NCBI RefSeq assembly: GCF_048771995.1
Contig: NC_133024.1
Span: forward strand, 58,238,501-58,302,500
Reading direction: 5' to 3'
Source of the DNA: Taeniopygia guttata
Taxonomy: Eukaryota > Chordata > Aves > Passeriformes > Estrildidae
DNA: 64,000 nt
This document shows positions 1 to 15,000 of this stretch, in pieces. Every line of letters begins with the position of its first letter. The stretch's first letter is position 1. The notes beneath the pieces are model-generated. The model made no database searches and was not told the DNA's origin. It saw only the letters and a list, made by a program, of their open reading frames with translations. The position numbers and the translations under genes are program-made.

Positions 1-2958
1 GCCACAAGATGATCTGTGAGTCATAGAGAAACAATGGTAGTTGGTAGGTATCAAAGTTCATCCTCTAGATACTTGGTGAGCAACTTCTTGGGTTAAAATG
101 AGAGAAGTATTTTGGGATTTGCATCTCCTTTTTTCACCCCAACCCACACTAAAATCCTCAAAAATTGTCCTCACAAGGCTCTGCTGTGAAGCTGCTGCCT
201 GTGTCTGTAAGTCCTACTTTGGAAATGAGACACTGGGCTGTTGACCCAGGATCTCATGTTTTCTCCAGAAACACATCAGGCTTTCTCCAGTGATTGTCTC
301 TTCACTGGTCAGTTTTATTTTCTCTTAGGTATAGGAATCAATGCCTTTTGGTTGTCCCTTTTCAGTAGCAGCTGATAGAGGATGCTAGCCCTACAAATGA
401 TCCAATCCTACTGCCATAACTGTATAATAAAGATATTGAGGTCTAGAAATTTATTGAACTCCTTGTTTCTTGATGGTATAATTTCTGCATCTAATGGGGA
501 GCTGTATTATTCTTATGTGTGTGGAATAGAGTGCATATTAATGCTGTCACTGGACGATAGATGTTTAGGGACAAAGCATGGAACATGAATTCAATTATCT
601 GCACTGAAACATCAGTTTTACTCATTAGGGCTCTGTTGTTTTTATCAGAGCATTCACAGCAAAAGTTTATCTTTATTGCAGTTATTCCCGTGAGTCTCAT
701 CTGTCAAATAAAGAACAGCTGCTCTGCTGATTTTCCTATTTAATACAACTGCCTTGGTTGCAAGTACAGAGAACAGACTGTGTGAACAGTGTTGTGAATT
801 TTTCAGTAGTATTATGAAAAATGAATGTAAATTTTCTCCTGAGTATTATATTTTACCTTCCAAGGATCTTCCTGGTCATTTGATGAAGATAATGTTTTTT
901 CTTATGTTAATACATTCATCTAAATATTTTGTTGTTTTGTTCTAAACATTTAATGCTGTTTTTATTCCCTTTTTTTTTCACATTATTACAGTATTTTCTC
1001 ATGCATTTATACAAATCAATGTGTTGTATTGCTACCATGCAATGTTGTAGCATTTTGTGAAAACTGCTATGGCTGTTGTGCAGCTCTTAAAGTCAGAAGG
1101 AGATGACTTTTAGTCCACTTGGTCAGTCCTTTAATATAAAACAATCCAGAAAAATTTACCCACTTTTCCTTGTCCTGCGTATAATAATTTCTGTTTGACT
1201 TCAGCAAGTCATTCAGAAAGGTGTGTCATCTTACTCATGGATTCAAGAAAGTGAAGAATTTGCCATTCTACTTACAGTTCTATGTTAGATTATCATCACT
1301 TTAAAAAATCCCCGTCAGTGGACAAATCCTGGCCTGAAATGATGTGAACACAATGTCTAAACCCTTCTTCTAGTTATTCCTTTTGTCTCTAGATTTTCCC
1401 ACTCAACATTTTCTTTCCATTGGTATCTTCATACAGTACACCCATCTTACTCTTAGGCTAAGTTATGATTGACATGACCTGATTTGTCTCACTCCTGCCA
1501 CTGAAAAGGATGCATTCTATGCTTCCCACCACACTCCTGGTGCTGTTTCCCTGCTGTTGTCTTGGTGCTAGTCCTAGTAAATCTATTTTTGCTGTATTAG
1601 TTTTCATCTTTTGAGAGGAAAAATCACATTATCTTGAAATAATTTAATTTTTTTGTTCTGAGCTTCTTCAGATGGTAAAGTTTGGTGTTGTCCTAAGCTG
1701 AAGTAGTTTTAAAATGTGAGATAATTTGGAGCACAGATAGCCAAGAAGTGTCTGTCTGTGACCATCTGTTGTGCGAGAGTTTTCTACATGCACATGGAAA
1801 TGCTCTAACAAAGCATTTGGTAATACCTAAACTTTTTCCTTGGGGTACCGGTTTCTGGGTATGTCTGATGGGGGTGAATTGCACAAAGATTAACTTCCTC
1901 AGGCTGAAGCAGGCACTGGTATATTCTCTGAGGCGGCATGAAACCAGTTCTGCCAGGAAAGTAAATGACTGCACCCGAGGTCAGCCCTCTGCAAAGCCGA
2001 TCCTTCTTTGTCACCTCCAGAGGCAGCCAAAGGATAACTGGCCTCACTGAGCTTCCAGTTACTCTTTGTGAATATATTCTCTTTCCCCTTGATTTTCTTC
2101 CCTTTCCTTTTCCTGAGCCTTTGTCAAATACAGCTACTAAACATTGATACCTGTCAAGGTTTCACTGATCCAGCCTCCAAAGAATTTTAATAAAGAAGTT
2201 AATTATTTGGGGAAATTGCTGGTTTGTTTGTTTTCTGAGTTTTTCTGTGAAAAACAATGATGGAAAACTGATGCCCCCCACAATCTCTCTAAATGCAGAA
2301 GACAAAGGTGAACATGGCTTTTTTCCCTTTCCTTGCAGTTTTTAGTTTGGCTGTAAATAAAAATGTCAGATTTTTCTGTGATTTTTTTCAGCATCTGATG
2401 GAAGCATGGGCCCATTTTAACTGATTGAAGAAAATAGTGTAGGTGTTGAGGTATATTTTCTAACCTACAGGCCATGGAACTACCTATATTAAAATTGTTA
2501 TAAATGATAATATACTGTATAATATGTGTATACTTATAAGTAAACATAGATGAAATCTAAGTTTAAATTTAATTATTTCAGTAATATGTTTATCAGAAGC
2601 TTACTGCAGTGTTAAATACTGTTGCATTTTAAGATAGATATAATACATTCTATTAACATATTTGCATTTAATATATATAATACTTCTGCTGGTAGCTTAA
2701 AGTATAAGTTAGGAATTCGTCATGTGAAATGCCATGCACACTTGCTCATTCTATCTACTGTTTGTCACTTGATCTGTTTCTGAGTTTTCTTATTGTATTT
2801 AGAAGAAAAACTGTGGTGTGAGGAGGAAGGACTTTTGTCATGGAGTGGTATGAGATTAAATTAATGCTTCTGATGTATTTTCAGGGCTGTAAAAATTATG
2901 TATTGGTAATGTCGTAATAGGTCTAATTAGTGTTCTTACTTCTGTTTTTTCTGCACAG
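1..2958 (+). other. DGKH: DGKH intron (3' part of the intron preceding the first exon in the window)
   Basis: AT-rich sequence with no exon that fits the diacylglycerol kinase protein. It ends in a pyrimidine stretch and CACAG acceptor at 2954-2958. I see no recognisable repeat. The short open frames at 1693-2147 overlap on both strands and look like chance. Confidence 0.7.
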
Positions 2959-3093
2959 CTAAAACTGCACCAAGATCTCCTGACAGACGTACAAGCCGAG
3001 GTATCCATTCTCAGACAGGTTCTTTCTCTGCTTCAGCTTTGGCAGCAAGCAAGGAAAACCTCCCAGTACTTAACACGAGGATTATCTGCCCAG
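2959..3093 (+). CDS. DGKH: DGKH exon: serine-rich linker of the split catalytic domain
   Basis: 135 nt. It starts with the last two bases of a split codon and ends one base into the next (CCA G|GTAAGC). It reads [11 protein letters not shown], a basic Ser/Thr motif typical of kinase substrates, then [18 protein letters not shown] and NTRIICPG. This is the low-complexity insert that separates the two catalytic halves in delta/eta-type kinases. The acceptor is CACAG at 2954-2958. Confidence 0.93.
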
Positions 3094-6000
3094 GTAAGCT
3101 TGCTGTCAAATAATGACTTTTATTTCATGCCCTGAATTCATTTGAACTGACATACACATCTTTGTGTGATACTGTATAGGAGAAAATGCATAAAAATGTA
3201 GAATATTTCTGATCATTTGGCACAACACCAGAAGTGGCAGAAGTGTTGCATTTGATTCCGGAGGGTGAAAAGTAATACTCAGGATCATAGAACTGCCAAG
3301 TGGTTAGGGTTGGAAGAGACCTCTAAAGATGATCTAGTACAGTGCTCTGTCATGGGCATTGACACCTTTCACTAGGTCAGGTTGCTCAGAAAAGCATTCA
3401 GCCTGACCTTGGATGCTTGCAGTGGTGGGGCTTATACAGCTTCTCTTGGCAACCGATTCCCGTGTCTCATTACCCTCATCCCAAACATTTTCCTCCTTTT
3501 GTCCAATCTAAACCTACCCTATTTGAGTTTAAATCCACTGCCCTTTCTCCTGTCATTGCAGGCCCTGGTGAAAGGTCTCAATCTTTCTTGTAAAAACCTG
3601 CTCTATATTTTGAAAGGGCACAATAAATTCTCCCTGGGGCCTTCTCCTCTCCAGGCTGAGCAACCTAGCTCTCTCAGCCTGTCTTCACAGGAGACGTGCT
3701 CCAGCCCTTTGATCACCTTTAGGGCCCTCAGTGGACTTGTTCCAGCAGGTCCATGTCCTTCTTATATTGGGGAGCCCAGAGCTGGATGCAGCACTGCAGG
3801 TGGGGTGTCACCAGAGCAGAGGAGAGGGGCAGAATCCCCTCCCTCGCCCTGCTGGACGTGCTACTTTGGATGCAGCCCAGGGCATGTTTGACTTTCTGGG
3901 CCACAAGCTCACATTGCCAGGTCACATCCAATTTTTCATCCACAGGTACCCCCAAATTCTTCTATCATTTATCCTAATCAATGCATTAGGGTGAAGAGGC
4001 TGAGGGACAAAGCTGTGTAAATTTCAACCCTCTGAATAAGAACTGTCTGTGGATATCTCTCTGGAAGTGTATAACTGAAACCACACAAAGCTTCTCTGTA
4101 AAACAGTTGGAAAAAAATCTGTTCTTACCTAAATTCAATTGACAGATGAAAAATCATCTGTTCTGCTACAAATGGAATTAATACTAGAGAGCACTAGTAA
4201 AACTCTGTTTTAATTAACTTTATTAGTATAGCTAAAACATGGTGGAACCAAGCTTAGTTTTTTCTTTAGGCAAATTTAAGTGAAAGCTGTTAGTACTTTG
4301 CTTTGTTTGCATGCATTACAGAGTATTTTGTAGAGTAAAATTGATACTAGTCGAAGTAGGCATGTTGAGGCCATGATCTTTTCACAAATTAAGTTAAACT
4401 ATGGCTCTGCCAGTTGTAAAAATGGTAAGAATATTCCTTATGTATTCTTCCAAAGGATAGGACAAAAGAAAAATCATGGACAGTTAGGAGATGAAGATTA
4501 AACTGAATGAAAAGCTCTAGCAGTCTTTTTGGATGTTAGGTCACCCATTTGGTTACTATACCAGCCAGTAAGTGTTGGCCTGAAACCCTAAATTTTTTTG
4601 GTTTTTTTTCTTTCTCCATGGTGGTACCTGAGAGAGACACCACAATGCAGCATAGTTGCCTTTCTGCTTAAGAAAGCCAAAGACCTGAAAAGATAAATCA
4701 GGTGTAGTAAAAATTGAGATAGAATCACAATCTTTCCCTGTACAGATTTAATAAATTTTGTTTCTCAGAATGTGGCTTATATTATATGTTTGTCTATTTA
4801 TCAAATACAATTTTTTTTTTATTATTTTCTTTCTGTCTTGTTTTGTTGCTTTTTTTTTTTTTTTTTTTCTTTTCTAATCAGGTTTAAGGGCTGGTCTAGC
4901 TGCTTCCATTGCAGGAAGTTCAATTATTAGCAAAATGTTGCTAGCAAACATCGATCCATTTGGTGCTACGCCGTTTATTGACCCGGATCCAGATTCCTTG
5001 TAAGAAATATTTTTTTTTCTAAATGTACTATTTTGCTTTCCCTAAGGGCATCCTTATTACATTTTTGTAGTCTCTTATTTTTTTTTCATTATGAAGTTCT
5101 TGTTTGCCATCGTTGGCAGTAGTCCTCAATGTCTGAAAACGTGGGGTTGTACTGGGTTAGTTAATGAGCAGTGCAATTTTTTTTGCAGCAGCTGAAAATA
5201 AGGGGAAACATTTGCTCACTTATCCCTTGCTCAACTGGAGGAGGAGGATGCTAACCATTTAGAGCTGGATTTTCCAGCCCAAACCAGTTTACTGAGGAAG
5301 ATTTAGAGGAAAGATCTCTTGCAGGATCTTAGTTCTTATTCTGTTCTGTGACCAATCACAATTTTGGTCCAAGATGTTTGCATATCCAGGTTCTGTACAA
5401 ATGTACACCTGATTTTCTCTTTGCCTCTAACAGGGAGGGATATTCAGAAAAATGTGTCATGAACAACTACTTTGGAATTGGGTTAGATGCAAAAATTTCA
5501 CTAGAATTTAATAACAAGCGAGAAGAGCACCCTGAAAAATGCAGGTAATGTAATTACTCTGTCAATAACAGAGCCAAGATGTTTCCACTCTTTTCTTTTC
5601 CCTTTACCCCTTTATATGAATTTCTTAATTTGTTTTTTTTACAAATACAAGACACAATAATGTGTGTATGTCAATATGCGAATCTTGTTTTGCCTGCTTT
5701 CAGAAGTCGGACGAAAAACATGATGTGGTATGGAGTTCTTGGCACAAAAGAGCTATTACAGAGAACTTACAAGAACTTAGAACAAAAAGTTCAACTTGAG
5801 GTAAATTTTATTTATGGAGAGAGCTGCTTGCTCAATGTTCAGTGAAGAATTAGTGTTTATTTTTGAAACCTGTTATCGTTCTTACATCAACCCAAGCTGA
5901 CCTCAAAGGCACTGTGTAAAGATGTGCTGTGTAAAAGCTGGTCTTCCAAGTCATGTTTTTGAGTAAAATTTCAGTACTTTAAGATCACAAAATTATGTTT

Positions 6001-9000
6001 TTGTAATTATTGTGTTGAAAAATGATAATAAATTTTGTAGGTGGGATATATTTCTTAATGTTTTCTGTATCAAAGATAGACCAGGTCTTAAGGTCAACCA
6101 CAGAAATGACTATAAAATAAAGAGAAGAAAAAAGATAAGGAGTCTTAATCCTTCAGGTTCAATTAAAAGTATCTAAAAGCTACACATATAGGAAGAGCAC
6201 GCAAATAGTAAAATATTACTGTCAAAAGAGAGGGGATTCTGAATATGCATCACAAGAAGCCCAGCTACGTCAGTAGAGACTTTCTCTAGTATTCACACAA
6301 AAAAAAGCAAATATTATCAAAGCAACAACGAAATCCATGTCTAAACATAGTTATTTTTTGGCTTTTAAGTTCTAACGTAAAATCTGTCTTCGACATGGGA
6401 ACTTAAAGGTGATATAAATGATTCCCAAATACAGAAAAAGACTACAGGATGGTTACTGTTCTTTTCACCTAAAGAATATCTAAGGTGGATTTTGACAGAG
6501 AACATATATACTTTTTATTTCATGCTAACTATTTCATATAGAAGTTTATGATATTTATATGAGGGTAACTTTTTAAGTTGAAAGAATAATTTTATGTTAC
6601 TGGAGCTCTTCTCACTCTGAGATTTAGGAGGATTTTGTCTGGTAGTGGCAGATTGCTGTTAGCTAAGGATTGAGTAATTATCAAGGAATTATGCAGTAGT
6701 TAGCAAATATAATGCCAAGAGAGAATGTTATGTATACTGCACATAGAATTCTAATTTAAGGATCTTTTGAACTGGATTCAAATAAGATTCAATAATATTG
6801 CTGACCTTTCCATAATTTTTTTTTTAATATTCCTGTAAGTAAGTCAGCAAATAAAAATTTCACATTTACTGTTGTCTTGCATATGTCTGCATATTCAGGC
6901 ACTAGAAGCAGACTTCTGCTGTAATACAAATCTATTTTGCTATGCAGCATCTATTGATATCACACCGTATTTTGGATACTGACACATCTTGATTAAAATG
7001 TTACATTCTGTCTTTCTGCTAAGATTAAATCACAAAAAGATAGCACTAAGCACATTCTGGAAATATTTTGCATCTCTTTCTCCTCCTGATAAAGATGCTA
7101 CAGATTTTGTCCTTATTTCTTTAGATTTTCTTTTTCATTTGTATAATTTTAAGATCTTTCTGTGGACTGTTAATGTGCAGTCATCTAGCCATCTTCATTA
7201 AAGGCAGCTTGACCTGCAACTTCATGATCCATAAAGTGACACCTGGGTCTTGTGTTTCTAACTTGCTTCAATTCCATGCCTGTGGCACTGCTGCAGGGCT
7301 GCACTTTTGACTCCCAGTGGAATGGTTTGAGATCACTGTGCATCCCCCTGCAGGCAGTTGTACTGCTGTAAGTCAAGAGTGATTTCACTGATGTCCGTAA
7401 ACTTACTCTTGGCCAAAAGTAAGATTGATGCCATGTCATGATCATGTTGAGCAGGACATAAGAGTTGCTTATTTTTGAGGTAAAGCAGTAAGAAGGAGAC
7501 TGGATGGTCGGAAATAAGAGCTACCTCTTACTGCAAAATCAACAACTCCCATCTACAGCCAGGGTGACACCTGTGGGGTCAGTCCTAGATTTGTCTTTGC
7601 ACTTCTGGGATGAGAGTGAAGTTATTCTTGCAGGCAGTCAACAATACATGCAAACACTGACAGCTAACCACATGTTTGTGGCTATGCCAGAAATATTCCT
7701 GGATATTCTTGACACTCACTCCCCCCCTAGCTTAAATGGATTTGACTAAATAACAAGTCGCAATTGCAATTTTGGGAATGCTGGTATAGGATGGAAGATT
7801 GGTTCCTGAATGTATAAATGAATCTTTTTGTAATGTCCTTGGCAATCTTACTGTGTGCACTCAGGGAGATTGGTTACCTTACTGCAAAAAGATTTTTAAT
7901 CCTTGATGGACAGACCAAGGTCAAAGTGCATGAGAAATTTCATAAAAGGGATGTGAAAAAACCACTGCTGTAGGTAATGCAGCATGTAGATCTACATATT
8001 TTTCACCTCTGCAAAAGTCAGTGCTAAGATTGGAAAGAAGAGGTTTGTTTTAGAGGCGCTTCAGTGCATGGAGGTAGCTCTGTTGGAGCTTCATGTGCTA
8101 AAAATTACTCTTTACTAATTACCTCTATTGTATTATTTATGTACTGAAGGAGCTTTTATCCCTTACAGTGTGATGGACAGTACATCCCCCTTCCAAGCCT
8201 GCAGGGTATAGCTGTGCTAAACATTCCCAGCTATGCTGGTGGGACTAATTTCTGGGGTGGAACCAAAGAAGATGATGTAAGTAGTATTAAATAGACTTAA
8301 CTTTCTGGGCAAAACCAGCAAGAAATATAATGAACTGCTCTTCTCACTTGATTTTAATAGTAGTAGTATGTAGTTTGGATAATAACTCTTATTTGAGGAG
8401 GATGTTTCAGTTCAAACTCTATTGTCTTGCTGGTTTTTTTAATTGAAAATATATTCCATGAATTTTTACTGTCCATTGTCTTCTGTTATGTCCATTTCAG
8501 CAAAATGTTCATAATAAAGCATAATGATTTTGTTTTTAAATGGCTCTATGGTTATTTTTAGAAATTAATTTTATAAAGAGAGGCACAAGTAATTTATCTC
8601 TATATTGTTTTACAGATGCCTGTAAATAAGGTTTCTCAAAGCATAGATTATTTCTGTTTTCTATAGTTTACCAACAAGCAAGGTAGACATTAAGTTTGCA
8701 CCTTAATTTTCCTCCTGTTCTTCAAACAGCTTTGCTGTGAGGGATGGGGATTCAGAAAGTGAAGACTAATGCATATAGTGATTGATAATTTAGTGGGGGT
8801 AGTAAACTCATTTTTAGATATTATTTTCAATGAACCTTTAAAATACTTTCAGGTACCTTTTCCCCCTTCTTTCTTTCAACTCCTAGGAAACATTTCACCA
8901 TAAGGTTCTTTACATGCCTTACAGCCTGTTACTGCCCCTACCCACTTCACTCACAGTGCACCAACTGTAATTACTTGCAAATTATCCTAATCTGCATGTC

Positions 9001-12000
9001 CTGATTTAGTGTGTGATGTCTGAATCACCTAAAACTGTACTTGCGAACTGGCTTGTGATTTTCATGTAGACAATCCAGGATTCTTTTGCCAAAAGGTTGT
9101 ACGTTTCTTGTGACTTTTTATCCTTTCATTTTTAATGCATACATACAAACATACCTATATATAACATATGTAACGTAATAGAATGTGTTGTAATATTTAT
9201 TATATAAAATTGCACATTTATATAATACATATATAATTGCATATGTATATATATGTTTTATATATGTGCACACATATATATACATATGTAAAAGTAAAAA
9301 AAGAAATTTAGACATATTTTAATGTTCTTTTCTTATTTTTGTTATATGTCAGAGGATTGAAATTCTGTTTATATTTGGCAATGTTTACCTAAAGCTTTTA
9401 TATATAGTCCATGTTCATAGTCAGAACTTGAAAGCTGCTCTAACATTTCCTCAGCACTTGTTCAGGAGGTTTTTTTCTCCCGGTACTGCCTCAGTGAGAG
9501 AGAAGATCTGTCCCAGCTTTTATACTGGTATACAGCAAATGTGTGTGTCATGGAGCATTTTTACTGATATTAGTCTTCTAGCGAGCAGATGTGCCAGCAG
9601 AGTGATATGTTTGTTCTGGACAAAGCCAGGAGCATAATTCACTGCTTTAGTGCAGTCTTGAATGACTCTTCATCAAGAGTTGTTGGTGGTGGTGGTCTGA
9701 AGTTCTGCTGGTTTTGGTTGTCTGGACAAATGAAAGACATTACCTTGACAGCTCTGACTTGCTGAAACATTGGCAGTGAGCCAGGCAGGGCATCTGCACC
9801 CTGACTGGCATGAGCATGGCTTGTTAAGGCATGGTATTTTGGTGTCCAGAAGACAGGCTGGAAACATGACCTGCAACAGGAAAGGAGTCAGTTTGAATGT
9901 TGATCCAAAGAGATTGTTTTGCCTTTAAAAGAAAAGAAAGGAGAAAAAAGATACTGGTTTTCAGTACAGATATTACTGGTGGAGAGACACCGCAGAGGAC
10001 TTAGTTGAGTGTTTCCTGTCCTTTTGCTAAAATGGCAACACAAAATAAATGAAATTTTACAACTACTTTTTCTTAGTACAAGTACAACTAGAACTAACCA
10101 GAACTAGCTCTGTAAATGTCAGTTCCTGGATCAAGAGCTTTTCACTCTTTTTCTCATGAACAGCAGAATCATGATCTTGGTTCTTTTCAAGATGGTCATA
10201 TATTCCTGTGAAAAATGGAAAAATTCCTTGGAAACTGGAAAAAAAAATCAGATAGAGAAACTGTGATTTTCTCCAGTCTAGTCTCAGGTGTTACTGATGC
10301 AGTTTACTCTGCCTAAAGTGCCAGCTGAGGGAGTCCAAGTAGTGCTCAGAGAGGTGATCTTCCTACCCATTAAACTCTTACTGGAGTAATTTCTCCTGCT
10401 GATTTTTCTCCCTCATTGGTCCCTATTGCATGTCAAGATGAAATGGCCAAGCTCCAAGTGACCTTAGCAGCCAGACCCAGCTGAAGTCCAGCCCGAGGCT
10501 GAATTCCCTGGCAGCACACCAGGTGGCGAGACTTCCTGTGCTTTGTGTGAGCCTGTGGAAATTCAGCACCTCGGCTGCACAGGACATTTGTTCCCCACAG
10601 AAGTGGTTTTCTTGTTAACAGTGGATAATTCTAGACAGCACAAACAAGATTGTCTTCAGTATTAAAGCTCTCTTAAACAAAGCAGAGCATCGACTCAGAT
10701 GTTGGTTTCTAGAGAATTCAGAATATAAAGAGATAAGCATTTCTGGGAAGGAAAGCATTCACCTTCAATAACTTCTTAGATATTAAGTACATTACCCAAG
10801 CAGAGATTTCAACTGGCCTTTCATCTTGCCTTGAAAATAATTTTTAATCTGCATTCTGAAACATGCCATCTTTCCTATATAAGGATTATACCTTGTCATC
10901 CAGATACTTCAAATGGTTTCAGTATTGCTGTTTTAACCAAAATTTGCCTGTTGTCTGTGGTATCTTATTCCTATGACTTTGGAAAAACATTATAGTTATT
11001 CTGCAGTAAAGAATTTAGGGCATTTAAATGTTGAAAACAAATCTGTAAATGAATCTGTGTTTCATTGCAATCTAAGCACTAGATTTGCAATCAAAATGGA
11101 ATGCTTTCTTTTCCTCACAGATATTTGGAGCGCCTTCGTTTGATGATAAAATCTTAGAAGTTGTTGCTGTATTTGGCAGCATGCAGATGGCGGTGTCCAG
11201 AGTCATCAAACTGCAGCACCACAGGATAGCTCAGGTTTGTTCCTTACTTGCAAGCATGCAGGATGTTTGGTGTTTGGCATCAGTTGGGGATTCTGGCAAG
11301 TAGTGGGACTCTCGATGACCACCACCCTATACATTAATAAAGCACTGACATTGTTTTGCTTTTAGTGGGTAACAAATTGTCTTCAATGATGAATGAAGTA
11401 TAGGAGAGCTTAATTCCTGAGAGTTCTGGAGAGAAGCCACAGCTCCTCGTAATCAACAGATTACAGGTGGCCTGTCAGTCTCGCCAGTATTTATTGCCCT
11501 GTAAAATAACATGTTTGTTCTTTTCCAGTGCCGGTCAGTAAAGATCACCATACTTGGTGATGAAGGGGTTCCAGTGCAAGTCGATGGAGAGGCATGGATC
11601 CAGCCCCCGGGAGTTATTAAGATCATCCATAAAAACAGAGCTCAGATGCTAACACGAGACAGAGTATGTTGCAGAAAGCACTACCATTGCTAACACTGGT
11701 TGCTGTAATAATTTGTTTCAGTTATAGCATGAACAAAACAGTACTTATAAAAATGTTTTATTACTATTTATATAATTCATACAATTACTTACAGTGATAT
11801 AATTTCTATAATGAGCTGGGTAGAGAATTATTATTTTATATAAGTGGCAAAGTTTTGTGTTTTATTAGTGCTAATCCTATATTCATATTAATATATAGTA
11901 AGTATGGTCAACATTTTATCTCTTCCTCCCTCCCTCCCTTCTACTGCTTCTTTCTTTTTCTCTAGGTATGTTATAACAGTCACATACTGGAAATTTTAGC

Positions 12001-15000
12001 ACAGTTGCATAAATAGCAAAGTTCTATAGTGTCCATTTTCCAGAACAGCTTTCTGTAGATTTCTTTCTCTGTCCTACCAATCCTACCTCTCTCCTATGAG
12101 CCAGTCTCAGAAGAGACACAAGTACAACCTAGTCACAAAGCCACTGGAGACTTCATGCTTGTCTAGGACTATTGTGTGAAAGGTACAACTGCCCCTCAGT
12201 TCTCCATCCACTAGCTGGATCCTGAATTTAGAGTGGAGTTCAGGTGGAATTTGAACTCTATTTTAGTAAATTTTGGTTTTTCTCCACCATTTTTAACATT
12301 TGAATTCTGTATCAGTTTTGAATTTCAATCTTGCTATTCACACAAAATGTGCTTGCATTAGAGAATCACAAAATTCTAGAATTATTTAGGTTGGAAAATA
12401 CCTCTTGAGATCATTGAGTCCAAACATTATTACAGTCTTTGTGTTCTTATGGTTTGGAAGACACATTTTGAAGATTATGGGGAGGCAGAGAACAAGTTTT
12501 CAGAAGTTACTTACTCTCTATACTAAATTTAAAAACTTTAGGTGTAAAATTATTATTTAATCAGGTAGTGTTATTTATATAAAATTAAATCAAGTACCTG
12601 TTTATTTGTTAAGTTGATTTTAACTAAAATAATATATATTTTAAATTTATGTAAAATGTAAAATTAAAATTTTTAATGAAAAAGAATACTCTCAAGGACT
12701 GTCAATTGAATGTATAACTCATTTTGATTAGGCCTTTGAAAACACCCTGAAGTCTTGGGAGGACAAACAGAAGTATGATTCCTGCAAACCTGTCATTCGA
12801 TCTCCCTTGTATCCTCAGCAAGCTGTTGAGTTGGCTACAGAAGAAGAAGTTGCACAGATCCAGTTGTGTTCACAAGCTGCAGAAGAACTTATTACCAGGT
12901 ACAGTAAAATTAATAAATTGGATTGGCAACCTAGACACTTAGACTGAATTATCAATGAAAATCCATACAGAGACTTAGAAGTGTACATTTTCTCTGGTTT
13001 TTGATTAAAGTTTTGTTGCTGCTATATCAGTTGTTTTTTTCTAATTTAAAATTTTTATTTTATTTTTAAGGCTTAACTTTTTTGTGTGCTTTTTCTATGT
13101 ATTTTTTAAACTTTATTTATGTGGTTTTGTGTTTTGTTTTTCTTTTTCTTGTAAAAACTAACTTTCTGAAGTAGCAACTGAAATGGAAAATGGAAAGCTT
13201 CTTTGCAAAAATTTAGGCTTCTCTTTTTATGACAAAGCAAAAATATAATTGGGAATTATTGGAAAAAGCCCTTCAGAAGTCAACTCTAGAAATCAGCAGG
13301 ATGGACACCGCAGTCATTCACATAGGCTGAGATAAATAAAAACTTTTTTCTAAAAGCAGAACTATAAAGCTGCCATTCATTTTATCATAACAACTAATTA
13401 TCTTTAGCATCAAAATCCGCAATAATATAAGAAAGGAAGGGCTACATACTCTATACTGCAGTCATAGACAAATAATTTAGTTTATCAATTACCCAAAGTG
13501 AAGTTTAGCCAAGACATCTTAAAAACTTCACCATTTTAGAGATGGTCTGGAGGTTGTACTTACAGTTGAACCTCCCATAAGCTTAAATGACTGAAGCCAA
13601 TTTTCATTCACATCTGAAGGATATGTCTTGTGAAATAGGTGTAAGGGGTTTTAAGATAATTTCAAGTAAGTTATTGCAATGTGCTAGGATTTTCCTCTAG
13701 AGTTTTACTTGAATTAATAGGACCAACATTTTTTTGTCCATTTTTTTATAGCATTAGTGTTCTAAGACAAATAGATATATCTCAGTATTTTGTAGCATCA
13801 TAAATAATCCATGTGATGGACATAATTTCTATGAGGTGCTGTATTGCTTGAAGCAATCCTTGCCTTACAATTTTTGTTATAAAGGACTATTATTTTCTAA
13901 GTCTTTTGTGAAACATGTTCTTGTGTATTTTCTCATCTGATTAAGTTGTGTACACAAAAATCATTCTTTAAAGAAATTAAAAAACATTTTTTTTCCTTTT
14001 TAAATATTTTTGTAGGATCTGTGAAGCAGCAAAAGTACATGGTCTCTTGGAGCAGGAGCTTGCTCATGCTGTTAATGCATGTTCACATGCATTAAATAAA
14101 GCCAACCCAAGGTTTCCTGAGGTAAAGAAGAACAGAGTTTTATATAAACAAGCTATAACATCTGGATGCATAAATTTGTGGCATGGGGACTGTTCCCTGT
14201 CCCCATTTGAAAACAAGTTGGATGAGAAGGCAGAAGATGCAGTTTCTGCATTCTCCAGTGTCCTCCCTACCTGGTACTGTGCAGGCATATCCTCAGAGAA
14301 GGTGGAGGCATGCCAGAGGCTGAACCAGATCTGTTAGGCCATACAAACTAACAGATCAACCATAAAGGTCATTTTCTGTGGATGCTTTCACAGAAATTTT
14401 CATGCTTAATTGCTATCCAAGTGCTGTACAGAGAAGGCAAAGGGACTGAGGGGAAATAAGTTTTCTGGTTTCTCTCTTCACAGTAGATAATCTGGGTGTT
14501 TTCTGGGATTGGACACAGAACTGATTAATTAGTTAAAGGCTGTCCATATCTGACGTAAATTGACACAGGGTAAATATGTTAGTTGACCTTTGCTTCTCGA
14601 AGTATGGTTGGTAGCTTGCTTCTGCTGAGGATAAGGTGAAAAATTGAAGTCAATAGTCATTGTTAAATTAAATTCACAACTTTTCTGCTGGTCTTTGTAA
14701 TACATGGATTGATATGGTGGCTGATCATCTGATGATCTTCAGGACTGTATTAATGTCATACTGAATGAAATTGAGGGAAAGACAGCAAATAGATACTAGT
14801 TTTTGCTTTCTGTTCTCAGTGCTGAACAGGTTGTCAGTTTAGAGCTAAACTGATGTATTTCTCCTAAGAGAAGGCACTTAAGATCTGTGCTGTAAGGTGG
14901 AAGTACTTATTCTCAGTCTGACTTGCTTCACTTCAAAGAATGTTTATGCTTCTTATTCCCCAGAATCTTACCAGGAACACTGCCATGGAGATAGCTGTCA

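Noticed and set aside
9118..9315. Tyrosine-rich minus-strand open frame
   Set aside because: Entirely a translation of the TA/CATA simple repeat.
14047..14337. 96-codon plus-strand open frame
   Set aside because: Only its first part (to 14121) is the DGKH exon. The rest is read-through into the intron past a good donor.
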